A stretch of DNA of 64,000 bases from Marinobacter azerbaijanicus (GCF_030250645.1 NZ_JASSVS010000005.1:1-64000); one strand, 5' to 3'; positions 51,942 through 62,369 are shown, counted from the stretch's first letter. The notes: generated by a model from the letters alone, not told the origin. Translations and numbers: made by a program.

Positions 51942-53744
51942 TCAGGCATAAAGCGACTCAATCACATCCGTGTATTTTTCGTAGATTTTGCTCCGCCGCA
52001 CCTTCATGGTGGCCGTCACCTCATCATCGTCATGGTCGAGCTCCTTGGTGAGCAGGTGGAAGCGTTTGATCTGCGCCACCTGGGGCAGTTGCTCGTTGCC
52101 TTTGTTCACTTCCGCCTCAATCAGTTCGTTTACCCGCTGCTGCTCGGTCAGGCTGCGGAAGGTGGTATAGGCAATCCGCTCCTGCTCGGCCCACTTGGCA
52201 ACCGTCTCAAAGTCGATCTGGATCAGGGCAGAGACATACTTCCGGGCCTCACCAATCACAATGCATTCCTTGATGTAGGGGCTTGCCTTGATGGTGTTTT
52301 CGATTTCGGTGGGGGAAAGGTTCTTGCCCCCGGCGGTAATGATGATGTCTTTCAGGCGATCAACAATCTTGAGCTGGCCGTCCCGCCATTCGCCCACATC
52401 ACCGGTGTGCAGCCAGCCGTCTTTCAGGGTTGAAGCGGTTGTTTCCTTATTCTTGTAATAGCCCTTGAACATGCTGCCACCGCGCATGATGATCTCGTTA
52501 TGCTCGCCAAGTTTCACCTCCACCCCGGCAATAGCAACCCCGACGGTGCCAAGATGCACGTTATCCACTGGTTGGGCGGTTGCAACGCCTGTGCTTTCCG
52601 TCTGGCCATAGACTTCCACCAGAGGAATCCCCATGGTCCGGAAGAATTCCAGAATGCCAGTGGAAATGGGGGCAGCACCGGTCATCGCGAGGGTGCACCG
52701 GCGCAGGCCAATGAAATTCTGCAATGCCCGGAAGACCAGCCAGTAGCTGAGGCTGTAGAGACACTTTTCTTTCAGGCTCCACTGCGCCCGGGGCCGGGTA
52801 GCGGTGGGCGAACATACCCGGATCGCCCAGTTGAACAGCGCCCTCCGGAAGCGTCCGGTTTCCTGGATCTTGATATAGATGGAGGAATGCAGCTTTTCCC
52901 ATATTCTTGGCACCCCAAGGAAAAACGTCGGTGCAATTTCCCGCAAATCCTCCTGGATGGTTCGCAGGCTCTCACCAAAGCTGACGGAGCTGCCCGCGTA
53001 AATCGGCGCAATGTTGGTGACCGCCTGCTCTGCCACATGGCATAGCGGGAGGTAGGAAAGACAGGACCCATGCTCGTCTGCCTGCAACAGCTCAATAAGC
53101 CCCGGTGCAGCCGCATGAAGGTTACCCCAACTGATCATGGCGCCCTTGGGCCGACCGGTGGAGCCGGACGTGTAGATCATCAAAGCGGTGTCGTCCATCT
53201 GCTGGCCATCCAGCAGTTCGTCCGTCAGCCCGGGGTGCTCTTTCTCGAACTCCCGGCCTCTGGCCTCGATATCCTCGAATGCCGTCGGTGGCTCCGGATA
53301 ATAACCAAGCCCCTTCATATCAATGGCGATGGTGTACTTCAGCTTTGGCAGGTCGGGCCAGGCTTCCAGTACCTTGTCGGTCTGTTCCTGATCCTCACAC
53401 ACCACGATTTCCGCATCGCTGTGCTCAAGGACGTAGGCCACCTCGTTCCACGGACTGGTGGGATAGACGCCCACACAGATGCCGCGGGCGATACCGATAC
53501 CCATCTGGGCAATAACCCACTCCACCCGGTTTTCCGAGATAATGGCCACATGGCCACCTTCGTTGAGCCCCAGCGCGCGGAGTCCAAGCCCGAAATGCCG
53601 GGCACGCCGATAGTAATCCTGCCAGCTGTAGGCCTGCCAGATGCCGAAGTCCTTCTGGCGCAGTGCCAGCGCCCCGGGCCGCTCTCTGGCGTGAGCCCGC
53701 AACATCTGGGTGAGGGTCAGATCAGGTATGGAAGGTGTTGTCAT
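51942..53744 (-). CDS. AMP-forming long-chain acyl-CoA synthetase
   Basis: 600 residues from the ATG at 53744. AMP-binding motif MIYTSGSTGRPKGAMI near residue 192, VYGQTESTGV near 378, WLHTGDVGEW near 450 and the C-terminal KLKDIIITAGGKNLSP. This is the FAA1-like (COG1022) class. It overlaps livF by 4 bp at its start, so uptake and CoA activation of an organic acid are coupled. The substrate, perhaps a fatty or aromatic acid, is unknown. Confidence 0.88.
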   Translation of the reverse strand: MTTPSIPDLTLTQMLRAHARERPGALALRQKDFGIWQAYSWQDYYRRARHFGLGLRALGLNEGGHVAIISENRVEWVIAQMGIGIARGICVGVYPTSPWNEVAYVLEHSDAEIVVCEDQEQTDKVLEAWPDLPKLKYTIAIDMKGLGYYPEPPTAFEDIEARGREFEKEHPGLTDELLDGQQMDDTALMIYTSGSTGRPKGAMISWGNLHAAAPGLIELLQADEHGSCLSYLPLCHVAEQAVTNIAPIYAGSSVSFGESLRTIQEDLREIAPTFFLGVPRIWEKLHSSIYIKIQETGRFRRALFNWAIRVCSPTATRPRAQWSLKEKCLYSLSYWLVFRALQNFIGLRRCTLAMTGAAPISTGILEFFRTMGIPLVEVYGQTESTGVATAQPVDNVHLGTVGVAIAGVEVKLGEHNEIIMRGGSMFKGYYKNKETTASTLKDGWLHTGDVGEWRDGQLKIVDRLKDIIITAGGKNLSPTEIENTIKASPYIKECIVIGEARKYVSALIQIDFETVAKWAEQERIAYTTFRSLTEQQRVNELIEAEVNKGNEQLPQVAQIKRFHLLTKELDHDDDEVTATMKVRRSKIYEKYTDVIESLYA

Positions 53745-54550
53745 GAAAGCCACCGTTTACGGCGTTTGTAATGCTTGATGTCACGGTAACTGCGGGTTTC
53801 GCCTTCCTTGCCTCCCACCCCGAGGTAAAACTCCCGGACATCCTCGTTGGCGGTCAGTTTGTCTGCCGGCCCGTCAATCACGATCTTGCCGTTTTCCATG
53901 ATGTAACCATAGGACGCGATCGCCAGAGAAACGGCCGCGTTCTGCTCTACCAGCAGAATCGCAGTGCCCTGCTCCCGGTTAATCCGCGCCACGATGGTAA
54001 AAATCTCCTCCACCAGCAATGGCGCCAGACCCAGTGAAGGTTCATCCAGCATGATCAGCTTCGGTTGGGCGATCAGTGCCCGGCCAAGAGCCAGCATCTG
54101 CTGTTCGCCACCAGACAGGTACCCCGCCAGCTGTTTGCGACGTTCCTTGAGCCGCGGAAAATAGGTGTAAACCAGTTCATAGCTGTCACTCAGGGACGGC
54201 TTGTTGCCAGTAAGTGCATAGGTAGCGGCAACCAGATTCTCTTCCACCGTCAGGTCTTCAAACACGCGACGACCTTCCATCACATGAAAGAGTCCGTTGC
54301 GCACCAGTTTTTCGGGCGGCGTCCCCTTCAGGTCCTTGCCCCGGAAACGGACTTCACCGGCAGTCACTTCACCGTCTTCCAGGGACAGCAGGCCGGACAC
54401 ACTTTTCAGTGTGGTGGACTTGCCGGCGCCGTTGGAGCCAAGGAGCGCCACAATGGCCCCCTCCGGCACCCGCAGCGACAGGCCCCGGAGGACCTGCACC
54501 GACTTATTATAGACCACCTCGATGTTATCGATTTCCAGTAAGGCTTCCAT
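53741..54550 (-). CDS. Branched-chain-type ABC ATP-binding protein LivF
   Basis: 269 residues; Walker A GSNGAGKST, LSGGEQQMLALGRAL, LIMLDEPSLGLAP. LivF type. The C terminus carries an extra 25-residue basic tail (GGKEGETRSYRDIKHYKRRKR). It lies 8 bp after the binding protein gene and overlaps the synthetase gene. Confidence 0.88.
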   Translation of the reverse strand: MEALLEIDNIEVVYNKSVQVLRGLSLRVPEGAIVALLGSNGAGKSTTLKSVSGLLSLEDGEVTAGEVRFRGKDLKGTPPEKLVRNGLFHVMEGRRVFEDLTVEENLVAATYALTGNKPSLSDSYELVYTYFPRLKERRKQLAGYLSGGEQQMLALGRALIAQPKLIMLDEPSLGLAPLLVEEIFTIVARINREQGTAILLVEQNAAVSLAIASYGYIMENGKIVIDGPADKLTANEDVREFYLGVGGKEGETRSYRDIKHYKRRKRWLS

Positions 54551-54558
54551 ACAGCCCC

Positions 54559-55767
54559 TCAGTCGAGGTGAATCCAGTCCGATACCGGCTCGTAACGGCC
54601 TTTTTCGGCATTGACCCGCCAGATACGGCCGACCGGGAAGGACATGTCCCTGACGGTTACCGGAATACCGATGATGCCGCCGGTGTCCCAGTCCTCGATG
54701 GAGGCCAGTGCCTCGGCCATATTGTCACCAGTCAGTTCCTTGCCAGCGTCAAGGGTGCGCTTGACCACTTCGGTCCACACCATGGCGTTGAACCAGGCCT
54801 GCATGTAGCCGGTCGGGCGGTAATCAGCCTCCGGGTCGCTCTTCTCGGCCTGAGCCCTGAGTGCGTCCAGCATCGGCCCGCTTTCTTCGCTGTCATAGTA
54901 GTTGTAGGGCATAACACCCATGTAGCCGTCCGCATCCGCGCCCATCTTGTCGATGATCAGCTTGTCCGAAGACCAGAAGGTACCCATGAATTTGGTATCC
55001 AGCCCCATCTGGCGCATCTGCACCATGAACTCGTTGATCGGCGACAGAACGTAGCCGTGGAACACCACGTAATCCGGGCGGACCCGGCGCAGCTTCAGGA
55101 TTTCAGAGGACACGTCCACGCTGCCAGGTTTGGTGACGATGTCCTCAACCACCTCGATACCCAGCTCGGCGGCACGGGCCTTGCCATTCTCGATCGGGTC
55201 CTTGCCAAACTCGGTGTCGCTGTAGACAAAGGCCACCGTCGGCATGTCCCCACCTTCACCCTGGGAGGCGATGTATTCCAGGATAATGCCGAACATCTGG
55301 CTGTAGTTGGGTCCCGGGATAAACTGATAGGGGTATTGCTCGTTATCCGTCAGTGCAGTCGCGAAGGACGCTCCGCTCATCAGGGTATTGCCCTGGCTGT
55401 TCAGCTCCGAGGCGATGGCCTTCATGAACCCGGTACTGTCCCCGTAATAGGTGGCCGGTGATTCACTGCCGGAAATTTTCTTGAAGGCAGCCACCGAGCG
55501 GTCCACTTCATACGCAGTATCTTCCATCACGTACTTCACCGGATGGCCATTGATACCACCCTCGCTGTTGATCCAGTCGGTGTAGTCGGTCAGCCCCGCA
55601 TGGATGTGAATCCCGGCAAAGGCAAACACCCCGGACAGCGGAATGGAGCCACCGAACACGATGGGTTCCTTGTCCTGGGCCATGGCCGGAGCCGCCACTG
55701 TTAATGCAGCGACCAGGCCGCCAAGCCCGGCAAGCCTGCGTCCTTTGTTAAGTATGTTTCTGAACAT
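54559..55767 (-). CDS. Branched-chain-type periplasmic binding protein
   Basis: 402 residues from the ATG at 55767 (AAGGAG upstream); signal peptide 1-30 (cut after AMA). LivK/AmiC-type periplasmic-binding fold (GGSIPLSGVFAFAGIHIHAG; YSDTEFGKDPIENG). Ligand is unknown; given the acyl-CoA ligase next door it may be a carboxylic acid rather than an amino acid. Confidence 0.87.
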   Translation of the reverse strand: MFRNILNKGRRLAGLGGLVAALTVAAPAMAQDKEPIVFGGSIPLSGVFAFAGIHIHAGLTDYTDWINSEGGINGHPVKYVMEDTAYEVDRSVAAFKKISGSESPATYYGDSTGFMKAIASELNSQGNTLMSGASFATALTDNEQYPYQFIPGPNYSQMFGIILEYIASQGEGGDMPTVAFVYSDTEFGKDPIENGKARAAELGIEVVEDIVTKPGSVDVSSEILKLRRVRPDYVVFHGYVLSPINEFMVQMRQMGLDTKFMGTFWSSDKLIIDKMGADADGYMGVMPYNYYDSEESGPMLDALRAQAEKSDPEADYRPTGYMQAWFNAMVWTEVVKRTLDAGKELTGDNMAEALASIEDWDTGGIIGIPVTVRDMSFPVGRIWRVNAEKGRYEPVSDWIHLD

Positions 55768-55826
55768 GTTTCTTCTCCTTGCTGCTTCTTGTTGTTGGTG
55801 ATGCATCGGTTCTCACTGAAACACGG

Positions 55827-56870
55827 TTAATTCCTGAATGGCCACAGGTGAAAGAAACGGCGGATGCGGTGCCATATCTCCGCAAGGCCATGGGGTTCGA
55901 AAATCAGAAAGCCCACAATCAGGGCGCCGAAAATGATCTCCAGCATGGGCGACATGAATACAGGGGCGTTTGGATAGAAAGGCGTCAGTGCGGAGGTCAG
56001 CAGTTTCAGTGCTTCCGGCACCAGCGTCATAAAGGCCGCGCCGAGTATGCCCCCCAGCAGGTTACCCATGCCTCCCACAATGACTGCTGCAAGGTAGAAG
56101 ATCGACATGGACAACGGAAAACTCTCCGGCGTTACCACACGGTAGAAATAGGCGAACAGGCCTCCGGCTATGCCCGCGTAGAAGGAGCTCAGCGCAAAGG
56201 ACATCAGCTTGTATCGCAGCAGGTCTATACCAAGAATCTCTGCGGAAATGTCCCGGTCCCTAATGGCAATGAAAGCCCGACCGATCCGGGTCCGGAATAC
56301 ATTGGCTGCGGCGAGCACCATCAGCACCGCCAGCGGCACAATGACGAAATACATCATGAAATCACTCTGGAAAGACCACCCGAACAGGTGCGCCGGCTCC
56401 AGACTCAGGCCACCCATGCCGCCGGTGACCGATTCCCACTCTGCAAAAATGAAATGCAGGAAAACGCCGGCCGCCAGAGTGGCAATGGCCAGGTACAGGC
56501 CCTTGACCCGCAGCGAGGGCAGACCCACCAGAATACCTACAGCGGCGGCCATGAACCCGGCAAGCAACAGGGTTACCGGGAACGGCAGGCCGGTATTGAC
56601 GGAGAGCCAGGCCACCGTATAGGCGCCAACCCCCATAAAGCCTGCCTGGCCCAGGGAAATCAGTCCGGTAAAGCCGGTAAGAATATTCAGGCCAGTGGTG
56701 CTGATAACAGCAATACCCACCAGGCACCCCAGGTACAGAAGGTAGGAATCCGCCATAAACGGAAACACCAGCAGAAACAGCAGGAAAAGACCAAACCAGA
56801 ACTTCTGGGTAGACGTGGTCCAGATCGCCTCATCGGCCTCGTAAGTCTGTTTTGCGTCACCAATCCGCAT
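55827..56870 (-). CDS. Branched-chain-type ABC permease LivM
   Basis: 347 residues, about ten membrane spans, LivM pattern GYTGLISLGQAGFMGVGAY-like (here GFTGLISLGQAGFMGVGAY) and AIRDRDISAEILGID in the cytoplasmic loop. 1 bp after livH. Confidence 0.88.
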   Translation of the reverse strand: MRIGDAKQTYEADEAIWTTSTQKFWFGLFLLFLLVFPFMADSYLLYLGCLVGIAVISTTGLNILTGFTGLISLGQAGFMGVGAYTVAWLSVNTGLPFPVTLLLAGFMAAAVGILVGLPSLRVKGLYLAIATLAAGVFLHFIFAEWESVTGGMGGLSLEPAHLFGWSFQSDFMMYFVIVPLAVLMVLAAANVFRTRIGRAFIAIRDRDISAEILGIDLLRYKLMSFALSSFYAGIAGGLFAYFYRVVTPESFPLSMSIFYLAAVIVGGMGNLLGGILGAAFMTLVPEALKLLTSALTPFYPNAPVFMSPMLEIIFGALIVGFLIFEPHGLAEIWHRIRRFFHLWPFRN

Positions 56871-56871
56871 C

Positions 56872-57750
56872 TTACACTCGCTCTATTTCGTGGGTGCCGA
56901 AAAGGCCATAGGGTCGAATAACCAGAATCACCGCCAGAACCAGAAAAGTAGCCGGCATGCGGTACTCGCCACCGAAATAGGCACCCGCTACGGTTTCCAG
57001 CCAGCCAATGAACACACCGGCAATCAGCGCCCCCAGAATGCTGTCCAGTCCACCGACAATGACCACCACCAGCACACTCAGTCCGATGATCCCGAACTGG
57101 GGGCTGAGGCCACCGGTGGCCGCCACCAGCACGCCGGCCAGTGAGGCGGCAAGCGAACCGAACACCCAGGCCATATTGAATACCCGGCGTACGTTGATGC
57201 CCATGGAATAGGCGGCGGCCTGGTCCGAGGCAGTCGCCCGCAAGGCTACGCCGCCCCTGGAGAAGCGGAAATAGAGCAGATAGACAATCAACACGGCGGC
57301 ACCGATCAGGAAGCCGTAGGCAATTTTCGGAGCCAAGTAGAGATCACCGATAAACACCGGCTCCCGGGGCAGAAAACTCGGGAGCAGTTGCGGATCGGCA
57401 GTCCAGATAAACTCAACCAGCCCCACCAGAATACTGGCAATACCGATAGTCACCATTACCACCGAAATCGGAGACTCCCCCAGCATCGGTCGGATCATGG
57501 TCTTCTCGATCACCCCTCCCAGAATGCTGCCGCCGAGCACCGCCAGCGGCAGCGCGATCCAGGCCGACATTTCCATGCCACCAGCAAAGGCCAGGAACAG
57601 GTAGGCGGCAAACATCATGATTTCGCCAATGGCAAAATTGATCACACGGGTGGCTTTGTAGATGATGACAAAGCCCAGGGCGATCAGCGCGTATAGCCCG
57701 CCCATGGCGAGGCCCGCCAGGCTTATTTCACCAAAGAACATCCAATCCAT
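56872..57750 (-). CDS. Branched-chain-type ABC permease LivH
   Basis: 292 residues, about eight membrane spans, with MGGLYALIALGFVIIYKATRVINFA near residue 16 (split) typical of LivH. TGATG overlap with livG. Confidence 0.88.
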   Translation of the reverse strand: MDWMFFGEISLAGLAMGGLYALIALGFVIIYKATRVINFAIGEIMMFAAYLFLAFAGGMEMSAWIALPLAVLGGSILGGVIEKTMIRPMLGESPISVVMVTIGIASILVGLVEFIWTADPQLLPSFLPREPVFIGDLYLAPKIAYGFLIGAAVLIVYLLYFRFSRGGVALRATASDQAAAYSMGINVRRVFNMAWVFGSLAASLAGVLVAATGGLSPQFGIIGLSVLVVVIVGGLDSILGALIAGVFIGWLETVAGAYFGGEYRMPATFLVLAVILVIRPYGLFGTHEIERV

Positions 57751-58565
57751 CAGGCGGCCTCCCCTTCCGGATTGAGCTTCTTGCGCAAACTGTCGATGTC
57801 GCTGTTCCCAAGGTAGGCCTTGATCACCTCTGGATTCTTCTGGACATCCGCCGGCAGGCCCTCGGTAATCACCTGACCAAAATTGAGCACCGCAATGTGG
57901 TCAGAAATATCCATAACCATGCCCATGTCGTGCTCTACCATCAGTACGGTAATGCCCCACTCCTCCCGGATATCCAGAATAAAGCGGGCCATGTCTTCCT
58001 TTTCTTCCCGGTTCATTCCAGCCACCGGTTCGTCCAGCATCAGCACCTTGGGTTGCATGGCCAGTGCACGCGCCAGCTCCACCCGCTTCTGCAAGCCATA
58101 GGAGAGACTCGACACCGGTTGACGGCGGATATGGTCAATCTCCAGAAAATCGATAATCCGTCGTTCGACATTCCTGCGGACCGCGATTTCCTCCCGGCGG
58201 GCAGGGCCAAAATAGGCCAGTGCACTGAGCAGGCCGCTTTTCATATGGACGTGGGCGCCAAGTTTGATGTTGTCCAGTACGGTCATACCCCGGAAAAGGG
58301 CAATGTTCTGGAAGGTTCGGGCCAGGCCCAGCGCGGCCCGTCGCGGCGGCTTGATGCCGCTTGAAAGCACCTGGCCCTGGTAATGGATGGAGCCCTGCTG
58401 GGGTCTGTAGAAACCGGAAATGCAGTTGAACAGAGACGTTTTGCCGGCACCGTTCGGGCCGATAATGGTAGTGATGGTGTTCTCGGGCACGCGGAAGCTG
58501 ACATCCTGCAGGGCCTTTACACCACCAAAAGACAAAGACAGGTTACTGATTTCAAGGATGCTCAC
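57750..58565 (-). CDS. Branched-chain-type ABC ATP-binding protein LivG
   Basis: 271 residues from the GTG at 58565, which has GGGAGGT a few bases upstream; an ATG at 58580 would add five residues. GPNGAGKTSLFN, SSLSYGLQKRVELARAL and VLMLDEPVAGMN are LivG type. First gene of the LivG-H-M-K-F-acyl-CoA-synthetase operon. Confidence 0.87.
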   Translation of the reverse strand: MSILEISNLSLSFGGVKALQDVSFRVPENTITTIIGPNGAGKTSLFNCISGFYRPQQGSIHYQGQVLSSGIKPPRRAALGLARTFQNIALFRGMTVLDNIKLGAHVHMKSGLLSALAYFGPARREEIAVRRNVERRIIDFLEIDHIRRQPVSSLSYGLQKRVELARALAMQPKVLMLDEPVAGMNREEKEDMARFILDIREEWGITVLMVEHDMGMVMDISDHIAVLNFGQVITEGLPADVQKNPEVIKAYLGNSDIDSLRKKLNPEGEAA

Positions 58566-58813
58566 TACACCTCCCTGCATCCCTGGGGCCGGGTATACAG
58601 GCATGCAAACAGCCCTTGTTGCTACCCGGATTACGCCCAAAGATGATTGTAATTCTTGTTTTTTCTTGTCGCCGGAGTAAACCCCGACCAGATTCAAAGT
58701 AGTCCATCCAGGCAACATTAGCCATACCCCGCTATTCTGTTACCGGACAGATCACACTAACCTTACGCAGGGAAGTGACCAACAGATGCACCGCGGCGAG
58801 AGAAAGATCAGAT

Positions 58814-59608
58814 ATGACAGATAGATTGGTTACCACCAGCTTCGACTCTGGAACCGGCGTGGCAACGCTCACCTTCAACCGGCCGGAAGCCCTGAACGCC
58901 ATCAACATCCCCCTGGCCGAAGCCTTTCTGGCCGCTGTCCAGGGGCTGAAATCCATGCCGGGGGTGCGGTGCATCGTTCTGACCGGAGCGGGGAGAGCCT
59001 TCATGGCGGGAGGGGATATTGCCAGCATGGCGGGGTCTTCGGAGCAGGCAGGTAATGCCATCAACGCCATACTGGATGCGGTCAACCCGGCTATCCTCCT
59101 GTTGCGCAGCATGGACGCCCCGGTCATAGCAGCGGTCAGGGGTGTGGCCGCTGGCGCGGGGCTGAGCCTGGCACTGATGGCAGACCTGATTATTGCCCGG
59201 GAAGATGCAAGGTTTCTGGTCGCCTACAATGGCATTGGCGCGGTTCCCGATTGCGGTGGCAGCTGGTTTCTGCCCCACAGGATCGGTGCCGGCCGGGCGG
59301 CGGAATTAATGTTGCTGGGCCGGACGCTGAGCGCCACCGAGGCCAAAAGCTGGGGGCTGATCACCGAGTTTGCCCCGGAAGAACGTTTTGAGCAGCTACT
59401 CGCCACAACCATCGAGAAAACGGCAAAAGGCCCCACCCGCGCCTTCGGGGCCTTCCGCCGGCTCACCGACAGGGCCAATGGCGGTCAGCTGGCCGCACAC
59501 CTGGAGGCGGAACGGGAGGCTTTTCTGGAGATGACCCGAACGGAGGATTTTGCAGAGGGCGTTTCTGCGTTTCTGGCCAAGCGGCCGGCGCGGTTTCGCG
59601 GCCGGTAA
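58814..59608 (+). CDS. Enoyl-CoA hydratase/isomerase family protein
   Basis: 264 residues from the ATG at 58814. FNRPEALNAINIPLAEAF, AFMAGGDIASM (oxyanion hole), and GVAAGAGLSLALMADLIIA are crotonase signatures; the region near residue 145 has GAVPDCGGSWFLPHRIG, an isomerase/hydratase-type loop. Probably beta-oxidation or related. It is divergent from livG over 248 bp, which must hold both promoters; the rest of that gap is non-coding. Confidence 0.88.
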   Translation: MTDRLVTTSFDSGTGVATLTFNRPEALNAINIPLAEAFLAAVQGLKSMPGVRCIVLTGAGRAFMAGGDIASMAGSSEQAGNAINAILDAVNPAILLLRSMDAPVIAAVRGVAAGAGLSLALMADLIIAREDARFLVAYNGIGAVPDCGGSWFLPHRIGAGRAAELMLLGRTLSATEAKSWGLITEFAPEERFEQLLATTIEKTAKGPTRAFGAFRRLTDRANGGQLAAHLEAEREAFLEMTRTEDFAEGVSAFLAKRPARFRGR

Positions 59609-59651
59609 CAAGTGTGGGCGCCCGGCCGTGGTAACCCCGCGCAGCTGAGGT

Positions 59652-60875
59652 TCAGGAGATGATACCCCGTTCCCTGAGCAACTGGATCTCGTCGGAAGAA
59701 AGACCGGCAATGTGCTGCAGGACATGCTCCGACTGCTCCCCCAATAAAGGTGGTGCCGTGCGGTAGGTTACCGGTGTCAGTTTCAGCTTGATCGGATTGC
59801 CGACCATCGGCACCTCACCCAAGGCAGGGTGGGTGACAGTCTGCCTCATCCCCCGTGCCAGAATCTGAGGGTCGTTAAATACCTGATCCAGGGTATTTAC
59901 TGGCCCGCAGGGCACCCCGGCGCGCTCCAGGACTTCTACCCACTCCCGGGTGGACCGCATCACCGTAGCCTGCCGCAGCTTCGGGATCAGTTCCTTGCGA
60001 TTGGCCACCCGGGCGCGATTTGTCGCAAAGCGATCATCGCTTGCCCACTCCGGATGCTCCAGCACATCACACAGCCGGACAAACTGCTGATCATTGCCAA
60101 TCGTCAGTACCATATTGCCGTCGGCCGTGGGAAAGTCCTGATAAGGCACGATATTGGGATGAGCGTTCCCCATCCTTGTTGGGGCCTTACCCGTTGTCAG
60201 ATAATTCATGGCCTGGTTGGCCAGGCAGGCCACCTGCACATCCAGCAGCGCGGCCTCCACATATTGGCCTTCCCCGGTCCGGTCCCGGTGGCTGAGAGCG
60301 GCGAGTACGCCGATGGTGGCGTACAGCCCGGTCATGATGTCAGTCAGGGCCACCCCCACCTTCGTCGGCCCCGCGCCAGGCTCGCTGTCCGGCTGCCCCG
60401 TGATACTCATCAACCCTCCCATGGCCTGAATCAGGAAATCATAGCCGGGCCGATTCGCGTAAGGGCCATCCTGGCCAAATCCGGTGATTGAACAGTAAAT
60501 AAGTTTGGGATTGACGCGTTTCAGACTGTCGTAATCCAGGCCATAGCGCTTGAGACCGCCGACCTTGAAGTTTTCCAGCACCACATCCGATTCGGCCACC
60601 AGCTTGCGGACCAGTGCCTGGCCTTCCGGATGGGCGATATCGACCGCCAGGGACTGCTTGTTCCGGTTGGCGCTCAGAAAGTAGGCGGAGAGTTCGGCGC
60701 TGCCATCAGCACCCTTAAGATAGGGCGGTCCCCAGAAGCGGGTATCGTCACCGGTTCCCGGGCGCTCGATCTTGATGACCTCCGCACCCAGATCGCCGAG
60801 AAGCTGGCCTGCCCAGGGGCCGGCCAGGACCCTGGAAAGATCAAGGATGCGCAGATGGGACAGGGGGCCTGCCAT
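59652..60875 (-). CDS. CaiB/BaiF family CoA-transferase
   Basis: 407 residues, class III CoA-transferase. LSRVLAGPWAGQLLGDLGAEVIK at the start (split) and ALTDIMTG near residue 176, whose aspartate is the acyl-enzyme nucleophile. AAGGAG precedes the ATG. It moves CoA between acids, and follows the aldehyde dehydrogenase gene by 24 bp. Partner substrates unknown. Confidence 0.9.
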   Translation of the reverse strand: MAGPLSHLRILDLSRVLAGPWAGQLLGDLGAEVIKIERPGTGDDTRFWGPPYLKGADGSAELSAYFLSANRNKQSLAVDIAHPEGQALVRKLVAESDVVLENFKVGGLKRYGLDYDSLKRVNPKLIYCSITGFGQDGPYANRPGYDFLIQAMGGLMSITGQPDSEPGAGPTKVGVALTDIMTGLYATIGVLAALSHRDRTGEGQYVEAALLDVQVACLANQAMNYLTTGKAPTRMGNAHPNIVPYQDFPTADGNMVLTIGNDQQFVRLCDVLEHPEWASDDRFATNRARVANRKELIPKLRQATVMRSTREWVEVLERAGVPCGPVNTLDQVFNDPQILARGMRQTVTHPALGEVPMVGNPIKLKLTPVTYRTAPPLLGEQSEHVLQHIAGLSSDEIQLLRERGIIS

Positions 60876-60899
60876 TCGACTCTCCTTGCCAACAAGGGC

Positions 60900-62369
60900 T
60901 TAGCGCATGCCGCCCAGACACAGATATTTGAGTTCCATAAACTCATCCAGGCCATATCGGGAGCCTTCCCGGCCGAGGCCGCTTTCCTTGACGCCACCAA
61001 AGGGGGCGGTCTCGGTGGAAATGATTCCGTCGTTGATACCGATCATGCCCGTTTCAAGGGCCTCAGCGACATGCCAGATGCGTCGGATATCATTGCTGTA
61101 GAAGTAGGCGGCCAGACCGAATTCCGAGTCGTTGGCCATGGCGATTGCCTGTTCCTCGGTATCAAACCGGAACAGCGGTGCCACCGGCCCAAACGTCTCC
61201 TCACTGGCCACCAGCATATCCTGAGTGACATCAGTGAGGATGGTTGGTTCGAAGAAGGTGCCACCCAGCGTGTGTGCATTGCCCCCCAGGACTACCCTGG
61301 CGCCCTTGCCGGTGGCATCAGCGATGTGTCGCTTGACCTTATTCAGGGCCGCCTGGTTGATTAGCGGGCCCTGTTGAGTCTCGCCTTCAAGACCAGCGCC
61401 CACCACCAGTTTAGCGACCGCTGCTTTGAGCTTTTCAACAAACTGGTCATACACACCGGACTGAACATAGATGCGGTTGGCGCAGACACAGGTCTGCCCG
61501 GTATTCCGATACTTGGAGGCCATCAGTCCGGTTACCGCGGCATCAAGATCGGCATCGTCGAACACGATAAACGGGGCATTACCACCCAGCTCCAGACTCA
61601 CTTTCTTGACGGTGCCGCTGGCCTGGCGCATCAGCAGTTTACCCACTGGGGTAGAACCGGTGAAAGACACCTTGCGAACAACCGGATTGGTGGTCAACTC
61701 CTTGCCCACCTCTGGGGCCCGATCCTTTGAGCATGTAATGATATTGAGGACACCCGGGGGGACACCGGCCTCCTCTGCCAGCACCGCCAGGGCAAGGGCA
61801 CACAGCGGGGTATCCTCTGCAGGCTTAACCACCACCGGGCAGCCGGCGGCGAGAGCCGGGGCCACCTTGCGGGTGATCATTGCCACCGGAAAATTCCAGG
61901 GCGTGATCGCCGCCACTACCCCGATTGGCTGCTTGATCACTACAATTCGCTTATCCCTGCCATGGCCCGGGATCACATCACCATAGGCGCGTTTTGCTTC
62001 CTCTGCGAACCACTCGATAAAGCTTGCGCCGTAGCCTACCTCACCGCGTGCTTCCGCCAGCGGCTTGCCCTGCTCCGCCGTCATCAGTCTGGCCAGGTCT
62101 TCCTGATGTTGCATCACCAGGTCGAACCAACGGCGCAGAACGCCGGCGCGCTCCTTGGCCGGGCGTGAACGCCATTCCGGCCACGCGGCCTCAGCCGCTC
62201 CGATGGCAAGCCGGGTATCCTCTGCGCTCATGTCCGGCACATTTGCCAGGTGTTCGCCATTGGCCGGATTGGTTACCGGCAATTGGTTACCCGAACGCGC
62301 CTGGACCCATTCGCCGTTCATGTACGCGCTTTCGCGCAAGAGTTCCGGGTTCGTCAATCCTACAGTCAT
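60900..62369 (-). CDS. NAD(P)-dependent aldehyde dehydrogenase, succinate-semialdehyde type
   Basis: 489 residues from the ATG at 62369 (GAGAGGA upstream). ELGGNAPFIVFDDAD with catalytic glutamate, NTGQTCVCANRIYVQ with catalytic cysteine, FTGSTPVGKLL. The pattern is closest to GabD-type succinate-semialdehyde dehydrogenases. The flanking CoA-transferase, hydratase and transporter suggest dicarboxylate or acid catabolism instead of classic GABA use. Confidence 0.88.
   Translation of the reverse strand: MTVGLTNPELLRESAYMNGEWVQARSGNQLPVTNPANGEHLANVPDMSAEDTRLAIGAAEAAWPEWRSRPAKERAGVLRRWFDLVMQHQEDLARLMTAEQGKPLAEARGEVGYGASFIEWFAEEAKRAYGDVIPGHGRDKRIVVIKQPIGVVAAITPWNFPVAMITRKVAPALAAGCPVVVKPAEDTPLCALALAVLAEEAGVPPGVLNIITCSKDRAPEVGKELTTNPVVRKVSFTGSTPVGKLLMRQASGTVKKVSLELGGNAPFIVFDDADLDAAVTGLMASKYRNTGQTCVCANRIYVQSGVYDQFVEKLKAAVAKLVVGAGLEGETQQGPLINQAALNKVKRHIADATGKGARVVLGGNAHTLGGTFFEPTILTDVTQDMLVASEETFGPVAPLFRFDTEEQAIAMANDSEFGLAAYFYSNDIRRIWHVAEALETGMIGINDGIISTETAPFGGVKESGLGREGSRYGLDEFMELKYLCLGGMR

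Noticed and set aside
54409..55461. 350-residue plus-strand frame opposite the Liv binding protein
   Set aside because: Antisense shadow; the minus-strand frame has a signal peptide, ribosome site and family pattern.
55779..56921. 380-residue plus-strand frame rich in Gln, His and Gly
   Set aside because: Antisense of LivM; the odd composition is typical of reading membrane-protein codons backwards.
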